From assembly GCA_044226195.1 (NCBI GenBank), contig JBGAHO010000013.1, positions 20,106 through 84,105 of the forward strand: a stretch of DNA of 64,000 bases. The letters are read 5' to 3'. This document shows, in pieces, positions 26,154 through 35,249 of the stretch (the first letter of the stretch is position 1; the number at the start of each line of letters is the position of its first letter). Position numbers and translations under genes: made by a program. The DNA is from RPQJ01 sp044226195. Its GTDB lineage: Bacteria > Pseudomonadota > Gammaproteobacteria > Steroidobacterales > Steroidobacteraceae. The notes beneath the pieces were generated by a model. It worked only from the letters and a program-made list of their open reading frames with translations, had not been told where the DNA came from and did not search any database.

Positions 26154-27088
26154 CAGAAGTACCCCTCCTGCTTCTTCTTCTCCATCGACGCCGACTGGTC
26201 GTGGTCGATCACCCGGCCCTGCCGCTCGGAAGTCGTCGTGAGCAGCATCTCCTGGATGATCGCGGTGAGCGTGTCGGCCTCGCTCTCGATCGCGCCGGTG
26301 AGCGGATAGCAGCCGAGCGTGCGGAAGCGGACCTTCTTCATCATCGGCCTTTCGCCGGGCTTGAGCGGCATGCGGTCGTCGTCGACCATGATCAGCGTGC
26401 CGTCGCGCTCGACGACCGGCCGCTCGGCCGCGAAGTAGAGCGGCACGATGGGGATGTCGTTCAGGTAGATGTACTGCCAGATGTCGAGCTCGGTCCAGTT
26501 CGACATCGGGAACACGCGGATGCTCTCGCCCTTGTGCTTGCGGGCGTTGTAGAGGTTCCACAGCTCGGGGCGCTGGCTCTTCGGGTCCCAGCGGTGCTGG
26601 GCGCTGCGGAACGAGAAGATGCGCTCCTTGGCGCGGCTCTTCTCCTCGTCGCGGCGCGCGCCGCCGAACGCGGCGTCGAAGCCGTGCAGGTCGAGCGCCT
26701 GCTTCAGCGCCTGCGTCTTCATGATGTCGGTGTGGATGGCCGAGCCGTGCGTGAACGGATTGACGTTCTGCGCGATGCCCTCGGGATTCGTGTAGGTGAG
26801 CAACTGCAGGCCGTACTTCTTCGTGATCGAGTCGCGCAGCTCGTACATCGCGCGGAACTTCCAGCGCGTGTCGACGTGCAGCAGCGGGAACGGCGGCGGC
26901 GCCGGATGGAACGCCTTGAGCGCGACGTGCAGCATCGCCGCGCTGTCCTTGCCGATCGAATAGAGCATCACGGGCTTGTCGCACTCGGCGACCACCTCGC
27001 GCAGGATGTGGATGCTCTCGGCCTCGAGGCGCTGCAGGTGCGTGAGGCGCTCGGGCGTCACCAGGGGTTTGTTCGCTGGGCTGCTCAT
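26153..27088 (-). CDS. cysD: Sulfate adenylyltransferase subunit 2 (CysD)
   Basis: Catalytic ATP-pyrophosphatase-type subunit of ATP sulfurylase. SIGKDSAAMLHVA is the PP-loop; FGGARRDEEKSRAKER and PMSNWTELDIWQYI are family blocks; the C-terminus is SASMEKKKQEGYF. The frame reaches 27142, but the start at 27086-27088 (MSSPANKPLVTPERL) gives 311 residues, close to the family norm of about 302-310. First gene of cysD-cysNC. Confidence 0.96.
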   Translation of the reverse strand: MSSPANKPLVTPERLTHLQRLEAESIHILREVVAECDKPVMLYSIGKDSAAMLHVALKAFHPAPPPFPLLHVDTRWKFRAMYELRDSITKKYGLQLLTYTNPEGIAQNVNPFTHGSAIHTDIMKTQALKQALDLHGFDAAFGGARRDEEKSRAKERIFSFRSAQHRWDPKSQRPELWNLYNARKHKGESIRVFPMSNWTELDIWQYIYLNDIPIVPLYFAAERPVVERDGTLIMVDDDRMPLKPGERPMMKKVRFRTLGCYPLTGAIESEADTLTAIIQEMLLTTTSERQGRVIDHDQSASMEKKKQEGYF

Positions 27089-27204
27089 GGTCTCAGCGAC
27101 GGCCGTGGCCGCCGGTTCCGTTCCGGTTCGTGCGCGCAGCATCGCGAAGCGGCGCGTGGGTTGTCAAATAACCGAATGCGATTCAGATATACGAACAGCA
27201 TCGG

Positions 27205-28194
27205 TCAGGCGATGCGCACCAGGGTGCGGCCGGTCACCTGCCCCTGCACGTAGGCTTCGAACTGCGCCGGCAGCGCGTCGAAGTCCACCGTCTTCGTGCA
27301 GATGCGGTCGAGGTGGCGCGGCTTGAGGTCGCCCGCGAGGCGCTGCCACACGGCGAGGCGCAGCTCGCGCGGCACCACCACCGAGTTGATGCCGAGCAGG
27401 CTGACGCCGCGCAGGATGAACGGCATCACCGTGGTGTGCAGTTCGTGGCTGGCGGCGAGTCCGATGCTGGCGATGTTGCCCCACGGCTGCACGGTGCGCG
27501 TGAGCCAGGTGAGCACGTCGCCGCCGAGGTTGTCGATTGCGCCGGCCCACAGCGGACTTTCCATCGGCTTCGAGCCGAGGTTCAGTTCCTGGCGGCGCAG
27601 GATCCGGGCCGCACCGATTTCCGTCAGGTAGGCATCCGCGTCGGCCTTGCCGCTCAACGCGACGACTTCGTAACCGCGGCCCCCCAGCATGTCGATCGCG
27701 AGGCTGCCGACGCCGCCCGTCGCGCCGTTGACGAGGATCGGGCCCTGCGACGGCGCCTGTCCGTTCTGTTCCATGCGATGCACGGCGAGCGCCGCGGTGA
27801 ATCCGGCCGTGCCGATCTTCATCGTGTCGGCGAGCGTGAGGCCCGCCGGCACCGGCACCAGCCAGTCGCCCTGCAGCCGCGCGTACTCGCTGTAGCCGCC
27901 GTCCTGCGTCTCACTGAGTCCGCAGCCGTTCACCAGCACGGGCTGGCCCGGCTGGAAACGCGGATCGGACGAACTGACCACCTCGCCCGCGAGGTCGATG
28001 CCGCCCGCGAGCGGGTACTTGCGCAGGATCGGCGACTTGCCGGTCGCGGCGAGCGCGTCCTTGTAGTTGATCGTCGAGTAATGGACCTTCACGACGACGT
28101 CGCCTGCGGTCAGGTCGTCAAGCGTGACGGTGTCGAACCGCCCCTGGATGCGGCCGTCGGTCTTGTGGATGCGGAAAGCGCGGAACGATGCCAT
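27205..28194 (-). CDS. YhdH/AcuI-family NADPH-dependent oxidoreductase
   Basis: Medium-chain dehydrogenase/reductase of 329 residues starting MASFRAFRIHKTDGRIQGRF. It has the GroES-like N-domain (YSTINYKDALAATG, YPLAGGIDLAGEV) and a Rossmann domain with VNGATGGVGSLAIDML; no zinc ligands are apparent. YhdH/AcuI enzymes reduce acryloyl-CoA to propionyl-CoA, which would feed the prp operon 6 kb away; that link is inference. The 115 bases before cysD contain no further gene. Confidence 0.9.
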   Translation of the reverse strand: MASFRAFRIHKTDGRIQGRFDTVTLDDLTAGDVVVKVHYSTINYKDALAATGKSPILRKYPLAGGIDLAGEVVSSSDPRFQPGQPVLVNGCGLSETQDGGYSEYARLQGDWLVPVPAGLTLADTMKIGTAGFTAALAVHRMEQNGQAPSQGPILVNGATGGVGSLAIDMLGGRGYEVVALSGKADADAYLTEIGAARILRRQELNLGSKPMESPLWAGAIDNLGGDVLTWLTRTVQPWGNIASIGLAASHELHTTVMPFILRGVSLLGINSVVVPRELRLAVWQRLAGDLKPRHLDRICTKTVDFDALPAQFEAYVQGQVTGRTLVRIA

Positions 28195-28222
28195 GGCGTG
28201 TGTCCGGTGGGCGGAGGGGAAA

Positions 28223-29191
28223 TCAGTGACGGTTCAGCCACACCTCGAGGCCCGAGGTGTTGAGGCGCACGTCGTCGTCGAGCAGTGCGTGGCGGCGCGC
28301 GAGGTCGCCGGTGTAGCCGTGCGCATCGAGACGGGTGCTGAACCAGCGGAACATGTCCTCGGCGATGCGCTGGCTGCGCTGCGGCGCGTGCGCGTGGCGG
28401 CGCGCGATGCGCACCAGCTCGACGATGTTCGCATGCAGGTCGCGGCCGAGGCGTTCGATCTGGTCGACGGGCCCGAAGTGGGTCTGGAAGATGCGGCGCG
28501 GGCCGTAGGCGATCAGGCGATCGATCGTGTGGTGCATCGCGTCGGGATCGAACTGCACGGGCGTGGTCGTCGGCAGCATGAAGGGGCCGGCCGCGGTGTC
28601 GAACTCGCGGTAGCAGATGCCGAAGTTGTCGCCGCTGTAGATCTCGCGCGAGTCGAGGTCGATCGGGCAGTGGTGGTGCTTGGCGTGGCCCGGCGCATCG
28701 ATGAACTCGAAGGTCCGGCGGCCGAGCGTGAGGCGCATGCCGTCTTCGACCGTGTGCACGCGCTCCGCCGGGATCGGGAGCAATTCGCCGTACAGTCGCT
28801 GGAACATCGCCTCGCCGTAGACCTCGATCGAGCCCGCGATCAGCTTCGCCGGGTCGACGAGGTGCGGCGCGCCGCGCGGGTGCAGGACCGCGCGGGCATT
28901 CGGCAAGGCCTGCATGAGCTGGCCGGCGCCACCGGCGTGATCGAGATGGACGTGCGTGAGGAACAGGTAGTCGACCTGCTCGCGGGCGAGGCCGAGTTCC
29001 TCGAGGGCTGCGAGCAGGCGCGGCGCCGCGAGCCCCGAGCCGGTGTCGACGAACGCCGCACGACCGCTGTCCACCACGAGATGGGCGGCCGCGAGGCCGG
29101 GGCGCACGTGATGCGTGTCGATGAGGTACACCCCGTTGCCGAGCGGCTGGGCGAGGGTCTCGCCGGAGGCGGGGGTCGGTGCGGCGCTCAT
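28223..29191 (-). CDS. MBL-fold metallohydrolase
   Basis: Metallo-beta-lactamase-fold hydrolase of 322 residues starting MSAAPTPASGETLAQPLGNG. The metal-binding motif HVHLDHAGG is at residues 80-88, the second-metal aspartate in YSGDNFG, and further histidines in APGHAKHHH and TQTHFGPVDQ. The C-terminal helical part recalls glyoxalase-II-like or quorum-lactonase-like members, but substrate cannot be read from sequence. It is 28 bases upstream of the YhdH gene on the same strand. Confidence 0.88.
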   Translation of the reverse strand: MSAAPTPASGETLAQPLGNGVYLIDTHHVRPGLAAAHLVVDSGRAAFVDTGSGLAAPRLLAALEELGLAREQVDYLFLTHVHLDHAGGAGQLMQALPNARAVLHPRGAPHLVDPAKLIAGSIEVYGEAMFQRLYGELLPIPAERVHTVEDGMRLTLGRRTFEFIDAPGHAKHHHCPIDLDSREIYSGDNFGICYREFDTAAGPFMLPTTTPVQFDPDAMHHTIDRLIAYGPRRIFQTHFGPVDQIERLGRDLHANIVELVRIARRHAHAPQRSQRIAEDMFRWFSTRLDAHGYTGDLARRHALLDDDVRLNTSGLEVWLNRH

Positions 29192-29259
29192 GCGGTGCGG
29201 GTCCGTGGCGGTCAGCGTTTGGGGCCGCCTAGGTTGCGGTTGCCGACGCCCGAAAACAA

Positions 29260-29284
29260 GAAGGCCGGGTCGAACCCGGCCTTC
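29260..29284 (-). terminator. Rho-independent terminator of the cytochrome c gene
   Basis: GAAGGCCGGGT and its complement form an 11-bp stem with a 3-base loop; on the minus strand it is followed by TTGTTTTC. It lies 26 bases beyond the cytochrome stop codon. Confidence 0.85.
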
Positions 29285-29309
29285 CTGGCATGAGCAGATG
29301 CCGTCGCGG

Positions 29310-29939
29310 TCAGAGGCCGGCGCACTTGCCCAGCTTGCGGATCTCGTCGGTCGCGCAGAGGCTCGGGCGCTGGCTCGAGTAGTACTTGGCGAGCTCGTTG
29401 ATGTCCTGCTCGGTCAGGTTCGCCGCCATGCCGGACATGATCGGGTTCTTGCGCACGCCGCTCTTGTAGTTGTGCAGCGCCTGCTTGATGTAGTCCTCGT
29501 GCTGGCCGGCGAGGTTCGGATACTCGGGCAGCAGGCCGACGCCGTCCGGACCGTGGCAGGCGACGCAGGTCTGGCCGGCCTTCGGCGCCGTGCCGACCGC
29601 GCGACCGGTCGACTTCAGGCTCTGGCCCGTCAGGTACGTGGTGATGTCGTCCATGTCCTGCGGCGACATCGTCACGGCATGCGCGTGCATGGTCGCGTGA
29701 TTGCGGTCGAGGCTCGCGTATTCCTTGAGCGCGTTGACCAGGTACAACGGATGCTGGCCACCCAGCTTCGGCACGCTGTAGATCGGATACGCATTCTTGT
29801 AGTTCGGGATGCCGTGGCAGCCGTGGCAGGTGTAGGCGAGCTTGGCGCCACGCGAGGCGTCGCCCGCGGTGGCGAGGCCCGGGGCGGCGAGGGCCGCGAG
29901 GGTCAGGCTCACTGCGAGCCAGGCCGTTCTCAACGTCAT
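29310..29939 (-). CDS. Dihaem cytochrome c (c4 type), periplasmic
   Basis: Periplasmic electron carrier of 209 residues. Signal peptide MTLRTAWLAVSLTLAALAAPGLATAG, then two c-type haem sites, CHGCH (about residue 38) and CVACH (about residue 125), each followed by a methionine-containing segment (YASLDRNHATMHAHAVTMSP; NPIMSGMAANLTEQ). Two similar domains are the cytochrome c4 layout. The start at 29937-29939 has GGAG 8 bases upstream; a longer frame to 29981 lacks support. Monocistronic with its own terminator. Confidence 0.92.
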   Translation of the reverse strand: MTLRTAWLAVSLTLAALAAPGLATAGDASRGAKLAYTCHGCHGIPNYKNAYPIYSVPKLGGQHPLYLVNALKEYASLDRNHATMHAHAVTMSPQDMDDITTYLTGQSLKSTGRAVGTAPKAGQTCVACHGPDGVGLLPEYPNLAGQHEDYIKQALHNYKSGVRKNPIMSGMAANLTEQDINELAKYYSSQRPSLCATDEIRKLGKCAGL

Positions 29940-30106
29940 TGCGTACTCCGTCCAGGTCTGTCCCGGCCGACGGGCGGCCAAGGGTCCGGCATGGTAATCA
30001 AAAGCGTTTCTGGAGTCGAATGGGTCCGGATCACGATCCCGGCGACACCGGCGATTGGCTTAGACTGAGGCCGACGGACCGACTCCACTTCGCCACGAGG
30101 ACGACC

Positions 30107-30835
30107 ATGATCCACCTGCGTGCTTTCTGCCTGGCCGGCCTGCTCGCGCTGACGGCAATGTCCGGACAGGCGCGTGCCGACACCCCCACGCCGCGGACCG
30201 TGAGCGTCTCCGGCACGGGCGAGGTGTCGGCGTCACCTGACCTCGCCCGGGTCAGCCTCGGCATCGAGTCACGCAAGCCGACGATGGCCGAGGCACGCAG
30301 CGAGGTGTCCGCGACGGTCGATCGCGTGCTGGCGCTGACCCGGTCGATGAAGATCGACCCGAAGTTCGTGAACTCGACGCGCCTGCAGGTGCAGCCGCTG
30401 TACGAGTGGGACGAGAAGAACCGGCGGCAGCTGCTGCAGGGCTACCTCGTGAGCCGGCAGGTGGAGGTCGAGCTGCGCGACCTCGACCAGCTCGGCACGT
30501 TGCTCGAGAAGGCGGTGGATGCGGGTGTGAACCAGGTGGGCGATCCGCAGCTCGACTCGACGCGACGCAAGAGCCTCGAGCGCGAGGCCATGGCGAAGGC
30601 GGTCGACGATGCCCGGCTGAACGCGGAGGCGCTGGCCGGCGCCGCAGGCGCAAAGCTCGGGGCCGTGCGCACGCTCAATGGCCAGGCCAACTCGATGCCC
30701 GTGCCCATGTACCGTCGGGATGCGATGGTCGCGATGGCCGCCGCCCCGGCCCCGCCGGCCGAGACCTACCAGGCCGCGGACATGAAATTCAGCGCCACCG
30801 TGAGTGCCGAATACGACCTGATCGTCGGACCTTGA
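30107..30835 (+). CDS. SIMPL-domain (DUF541) periplasmic protein
   Basis: A 242-residue exported protein with signal peptide MIHLRAFCLAGLLALTAMSGQARA followed by the SIMPL/DUF541 domain: RTVSVSGTGEVSASPDLARV at the start, YEWDEKNRRQLLQGYLVSRQ in the middle and FSATVSAEYDLIVGP at the end. Members are periplasmic or outer-membrane proteins linked to oxidative-stress resistance, mechanism unknown. Start at 30107 has GAGGA upstream. Divergent from the cytochrome gene. Confidence 0.92.
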   Translation: MIHLRAFCLAGLLALTAMSGQARADTPTPRTVSVSGTGEVSASPDLARVSLGIESRKPTMAEARSEVSATVDRVLALTRSMKIDPKFVNSTRLQVQPLYEWDEKNRRQLLQGYLVSRQVEVELRDLDQLGTLLEKAVDAGVNQVGDPQLDSTRRKSLEREAMAKAVDDARLNAEALAGAAGAKLGAVRTLNGQANSMPVPMYRRDAMVAMAAAPAPPAETYQAADMKFSATVSAEYDLIVGP

Positions 30836-30851
30836 TTGACTGATTTTTCTG

Positions 30852-30882
30852 ATGAATCGGCTGAATAAGTCAGCCGATTCAT
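30852..30882. terminator. Hairpin between convergent genes
   Basis: Perfect 13-bp stem ATGAATCGGCTGA and its complement with a 5-base loop, 17 bases after the SIMPL stop and followed by TGGTTTGTT; preceded by TTTTT at 30844. Probably a bidirectional terminator between SIMPL and the leftward NfeD-like gene. Confidence 0.65.
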
Positions 30883-30900
30883 TGGTTTGTTAGGAAGATA

Positions 30901-30948
30901 GTGACATTCCTCTTTTTCGGCAGACGCCAAAAAAACAGGAATGTCCCC
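30901..30948. repeat. Gene-end inverted repeat, copy 3 (NfeD-like 3' end)
   Basis: Arms GTGACATTCCTCTTTTTCGG (30901-30920) and CCAAAAAAACAGGAATGTCCCC (30927-30948) with a 6-base loop and some mismatches. The right arm completes the TAG stop (30948-30950) of the leftward NfeD-like gene. Confidence 0.9.
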
Positions 30949-31235
30949 TAGCTGGGCAGGCGGTCGACGATGAGGGTGCTGCCGTCGACGCCGGTCACGC
31001 GCACGCGCGCACCGGCCGGCACGTTCGGTCCACGCAGGCGCCACTGGCGGGTGCCGAGCTTCGCGCGGCCGAGGCCGTCCTCGATCCCGTCGGACAGGGT
31101 CAGGACCTGCCCGATGTAGCGCTCGCCGGCCCGGTGCGGAGCCATCGGGCTCTCCAGGTCGGCACGTTGGACACGGTATTCGCGCCAGAACCAGAGGGCG
31201 AACACCGTTACTGCAAAGACGACAAACCAGGTCAT
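30948..31235 (-). CDS. Short NfeD-like membrane protein
   Basis: A 95-residue protein with one N-terminal membrane helix (MTWFVVFAVTVFALWFWRE) and a C-terminal OB-fold of the NfeD type (IGQVLTLSDGIEDGLGRAKLG then AGARVRVTGVDGSTLIVDRL). NfeD proteins normally pair with SPFH-domain partners; no such gene lies next to it. The call is by pattern and could be a general OB-fold protein. Stop TAG is supplied by the repeat. Confidence 0.72.
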   Translation of the reverse strand: MTWFVVFAVTVFALWFWREYRVQRADLESPMAPHRAGERYIGQVLTLSDGIEDGLGRAKLGTRQWRLRGPNVPAGARVRVTGVDGSTLIVDRLPS

Positions 31236-31331
31236 GTGGGTACTGCGCTCGGAGTTCGCTTATGTTGCCAAGGGCGCGCCACGGGACTCAATCGTGGCCC
31301 GCCACCGGTTCCGAAATCTGTGACCGGCGGC

Positions 31332-32990
31332 TCAGGTCGCCGGGGCGAAGCGCAGGTCCTTGCTGTACTGGATGTTCATCACGTTGTCGGTCCAGCCGAG
31401 CACGTCGGGTTTGACGAGGTGCTTGTTGACGTAGAAGTAGATCGGCAGCAGCGGCGTGTCGCCCAGCATGGTGCGTTCGGCTTCCTCGAGCAGCGCGCGG
31501 CGCTTGACCGGGTCGGCCTGCCGCACGGCCTCGGCGAGCAATGCGTCGTAGCGCGGGTTCGCGTAGCCCGTGAGGTTGATGCCGAACCGGCTCTGCAGCA
31601 GCTGCGCGAAGCTGTAGGCATCGTTGAAGTCGCCGACCCAGCTCGAGCGGAACACCTGCGTATCCTTCTTCGCCTGCATGCTCTGCAGCAGAGCGCGGAA
31701 TTCCTCGGCATAGAGCGAGGTCTCGACGCCGAGCTGCTCCTTCCACATCGCCGCGATCGCCACCGCCAGGCGGTTGTGCACCTCGCCGGTGTTGTAGCGC
31801 AGCTCGACCTTGAGCGGCCGCTCCGCCGAGTAGCCGGCCTTGCGATACAGCTCGCGCGCCTGTTTCACGCGCTCCTCGTAGGGCCACTTCGCGTAATCGA
31901 ATGCCTGCGGCGTGTAGTTGGCGACGCCCGGCGGTACCCAGCTGTACGCCGGCGCCTCGCCGACCCCCGTCACGGCCGTCACGAGTTTCTCGCGATCGAT
32001 CACCATCGACAGCGCGCGGCGCAGGTCGGCGTTGCCCTGGAACGGCGGACGCGTCAGGTTGAAACCGTAGTAATAGACGGAGAGCTGGGGTGAGACGTGC
32101 AGCTCGGCCCCGAGGTGCTGCCGGATCCACTGGAACTGCGGCGGCGGCACGACGTAGGTGACGTCGACCTGTCCGGCGCGGTACTGGCGGAACTCGTCGC
32201 CGGGATCGGCCACGTGCAGGAACTCCACGCGCTCGATGTGCGTGTGCGCGTCGTCGCGGTAGTGGCGGTTGCGGTGGAGCACGATCTTCGAACCGACCAC
32301 CCAGTCCTCGAGCACGTACGCGCCGTTCGACACCAGCTTGCCCGGCTTCGCGTACTGCGCGCCGTTCGCCGCGAGCGACGGCCCGTGCACCGGGAACGTC
32401 GGCGGCTGCGCGACGAGCCCGACGAGATACGGCGCCGGGTCTTCGAGCCGGATGACGACCGTGCGATCGTCCGGCGCGCTGACGCCGAGTTCCTCCGGCG
32501 CCTTCTCGCCCTTGGTGATCGCCGTGGCGTTCAGCACCGGCTCGATGAACTGTGCGTACGGCGAAGCGGTGGCCGGCGTCACGAGTCGGCGCATGCCCGC
32601 GACGTAATCCGCCGCCTTGAGCGGATCGCCGTTGGACCACTGCAGCCCGGCGCGCAGGTGGAAGGTGTACACGAGCCCGTCGGGCGACACGTCCCAGGAC
32701 TCGGCGGCCGCGGGCACGGGCAGCCCGTCGGCACCGACGGCCGTCAGGCCTTCGAACAGGTCCCGCAGGATGTTGAAGGAGCCGTCGGTGCGCGCGAGCT
32801 GCGGATCGACGGTGTCCGGCTCGGGCCCGTTGCCCCGTCGCAGGACCGTGCGCTCGACCGCGGCGGCGCCCGGTGCGGCGGCCTGCCCGGACGATGTGCC
32901 GTCGCGGTGACCGCAACCCACCAGCAGCAGCGCGCCGAGCGCGACGAGCGCGCTGCGCAAGGTGGCGCGACGGGTGACATCGGCAGCCAT
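31332..32990 (-). CDS. Oligopeptide ABC transporter substrate-binding lipoprotein (OppA family)
   Basis: Extracytoplasmic peptide-binding protein of family SBP_bac_5, 552 residues. The N-terminus MAADVTRRATLRSALVALGA runs into the lipobox LLVGC, so it is lipid-anchored. Family blocks include GNGPEPDTVDPQLARTDGS, the peptide-site region DRTVVIRLEDPAPYLVGLV and LRRALSMVIDREKLV. No cognate permease is nearby. The frame begins at 33029, but the ATG at 32988-32990, 4 bases after the mnmG stop, gives the expected signal peptide. Confidence 0.92.
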   Translation of the reverse strand: MAADVTRRATLRSALVALGALLLVGCGHRDGTSSGQAAAPGAAAVERTVLRRGNGPEPDTVDPQLARTDGSFNILRDLFEGLTAVGADGLPVPAAAESWDVSPDGLVYTFHLRAGLQWSNGDPLKAADYVAGMRRLVTPATASPYAQFIEPVLNATAITKGEKAPEELGVSAPDDRTVVIRLEDPAPYLVGLVAQPPTFPVHGPSLAANGAQYAKPGKLVSNGAYVLEDWVVGSKIVLHRNRHYRDDAHTHIERVEFLHVADPGDEFRQYRAGQVDVTYVVPPPQFQWIRQHLGAELHVSPQLSVYYYGFNLTRPPFQGNADLRRALSMVIDREKLVTAVTGVGEAPAYSWVPPGVANYTPQAFDYAKWPYEERVKQARELYRKAGYSAERPLKVELRYNTGEVHNRLAVAIAAMWKEQLGVETSLYAEEFRALLQSMQAKKDTQVFRSSWVGDFNDAYSFAQLLQSRFGINLTGYANPRYDALLAEAVRQADPVKRRALLEEAERTMLGDTPLLPIYFYVNKHLVKPDVLGWTDNVMNIQYSKDLRFAPAT

Positions 32991-32994
32991 GGGT

Positions 32995-34826
32995 TCAGCC
33001 TCCGGGGACGGCGCGGGCGGCCGTCGCACGGTCCGCGAGTTCGTGGCGCTTGAGGTGGATCAGCAGCAGGGACACGGCGGCAGGCGTGACGCCCGGGATG
33101 CGCGCCGCCTGGCCCAGCGTCGCGGGCCGGTGCTCGACGAGCCGCTGGCGCACCTCGTTCGACAGGCCCGACACCTGCGCATAGTCGAGCGCGTCGGGCA
33201 GTCGCGTGTCCTCGTGGCGCCGCTGCCGTCCTCGGCACTCGCGCCGATGAGCGCGGCCAGCGCCTCGTAGCTCACCTCGGGCCGGCGCAGCAGCTCGAAG
33301 CCGCGCTGCTCGCGGGTGAGGGCGAGGCCGAACTCCCGCTCGGCGCGTTCCGCCGTGTCGGTGCCGGGCCGCACCCACGCGTGGTGCAGGCGAGCGAGCT
33401 CCGTCTCGACGGCGGCCCGCTTGCGCTCGAACAGCGCCCAGCGCTCGTCGTCGACGAGGCCCAGCTCGCGACCGACCGGCGTGAGCCGCAGGTCGGCGTT
33501 GTCCTCGCGCAGCGTCAGGCGGTACTCGGCGCGGCTCGTGAACATGCGATAGGGCTCGGGCGCACCGCGGGTGATGAGGTCATCGACCAGCACGCCGAGG
33601 TACGCATCGCTGCGCTTCGGCCACCACGGCTCGCGGCCCTGCACGGCGAGCGCGGCATTGAGGCCCGCGAGCAGGCCCTGTGCCGCGGCCTCCTCGTAAC
33701 CCGTCGTGCCGTTGATCTGTCCCGCGAAATACAGTCCCGCGAGGTGCTTCGTCTCGAGCGTCGGGCGCAAATCGCGCGGGTCGAAGAAGTCGTACTCGAT
33801 CGCGTAGCCCGGTCGCGTGATGTGCGCGTGCTCGAAGCCGCGGATGCTGCGCACGAACGCGTACTGCACGTCGAAGGGCAGGCTGGTCGAAATGCCGTTC
33901 GGGTAGACCTCGTGCGTGTCGAGGCCTTCGGGTTCGATGAAGATCTGGTGCGAGGCCTTGTCGGCGAAGCGCACGACCTTGTCCTCGACGGACGGGCAGT
34001 AGCGCGGCCCCACGCCCTCGATCACGCCGGTGAACAGCGGCGAGCGATCGGTGCCCGCGCGGATCAGCTCGTGCGTGCGCTCGTTGGTCGAGGTGAGGTG
34101 GCAGACCACCTGGCGCGGGTGCTCGGCACGTCGCCCGAGGAACGAGAACACCGGCATCGGGTCGTCGCCCGGCTGCACCTGCAGTCCGGAGTAGTCGATG
34201 CTGCGGCCGTCGATGCGCGGCGGCGTGCCGGTCTTGAGACGGCCCACGCGCAGCGGCAGCTCGCGCAGCTTCTCGGCGAGTCGGTTCGACGGCGGATCGC
34301 CCGCGCGCCCGCCCGGGGACTGCTGCAGGCCGACGTGGATGCGGCCGCCGAGGAAGGTGCCGACCGTGAGCACCACCGCCGGCGCGTCGAACTCGAGGCC
34401 AACCGCCGTGGTGATGCCGACCACGCGCTCGCCCGCGAGTCGTACGTCGGCGACTTCCGCCTGGAACAGCACGAGGTTCGGCTGGCTCTCCAGCAGGCCG
34501 CGGATGGCGCGTCGATACAGCGCGCGGTCGGCCTGGGCACGTGTCGCCCGCACGGCCGGGCCCTTGCTCGCGTTGAGCGTGCGGAACTGGATGCCGGCGC
34601 GATCGGTCGCCCGCGCCATGGCGCCGCCGAGCGCGTCGATCTCGCGCACGAGGTGGCCCTTGCCGATGCCGCCGATCGCCGGGTTGCAGCTCATCTGGCC
34701 GAGCGCCTCGATGCTCTGCGTGACCAGCAGCGTGCGGCAGCCGCGCCGCGCCGAGGCGAGCGCCGCCTCGGTGCCGGCATGGCCGCCACCCACCACGATC
34801 ACGTCGAAAGCCGCGGAAAAACGCAT
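32995..34826 (-). pseudogene. mnmG: tRNA uridine 5-carboxymethylaminomethyl enzyme MnmG, frameshifted
   Basis: FAD protein that with MnmE installs the cmnm5 group at U34 of tRNAs. The N-terminal frame (MRFSAAFDVIVVGGGHAGTE, GGIGKGHLVREIDALGG, HEVYPNGISTSLPFDVQ) runs to about 33220 and then leaves the family; the conserved C-terminus (RHEDTRLPDALDYAQVSG to RAVPGG, stop 32995-32997) is in another frame. The span of 1,832 bases is one short of a multiple of three, so one base is missing in the GC-rich tract near 33215-33235. Either a genuine late frameshift, which removes the MnmE/tRNA-contact domain, or a sequencing error. No second copy is in the window. Confidence 0.85.
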
Positions 34827-34836
34827 GCGAACCCAC

Positions 34837-35205
34837 TCACCCGGGGTGGCGCATTGTACTCGACACTTCCCGGTGGAACGCCGACAGCCGTCGCGCCGCG
34901 AAGCGCCGGGCCTGGCGTTCGTAGCGGTTGTGCCAGTACCCGTGGCGCCGCCACTCGGCGAGGTAGCGCCAGACGCTCAGCCGGCCGCGGTTCCACTGCC
35001 GCAGGACGTGGAAGTACTCGTGCAGCATCAGGGCCGGGTCGGCGAAGAAGTCCTCCGCGGACCCGCGCAGGTAGATGCGGTTGCGCCGGGTGGTGGCCGT
35101 GGCCCGGCCGTGCAGGCGCGCGAACCAGGATTGCTCGTGGATCTCGACGTCGTCCACGCTCGTGCCGAAGACGGCCGCGAGGGCCGCCCGCAGGTGCGAC
35201 GGCAT
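34837..35205 (-). CDS. Small HExxH protein, possible metallopeptidase domain
   Basis: A 122-residue protein starting MPSHLRAALAAVFGTSVDDV, with the zinc-type motif HEYFHVLRQW at residues 62-66 and a basic tail (YERQARRFAARRLSAFHREV). It resembles DUF4157-like minimal peptidase domains often found beside phage-tail or toxin genes, but no such neighbours exist here and there is no signal peptide. The open frame extends to 35436 with low-complexity translation; the ATG at 35203-35205 is preferred. Function unknown. Confidence 0.7.
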   Translation of the reverse strand: MPSHLRAALAAVFGTSVDDVEIHEQSWFARLHGRATATTRRNRIYLRGSAEDFFADPALMLHEYFHVLRQWNRGRLSVWRYLAEWRRHGYWHNRYERQARRFAARRLSAFHREVSSTMRHPG

Positions 35206-35249
35206 GATGTCCCCGGTGCGGGCCACGACGAAGCCTGGTGGGCGGCGCG

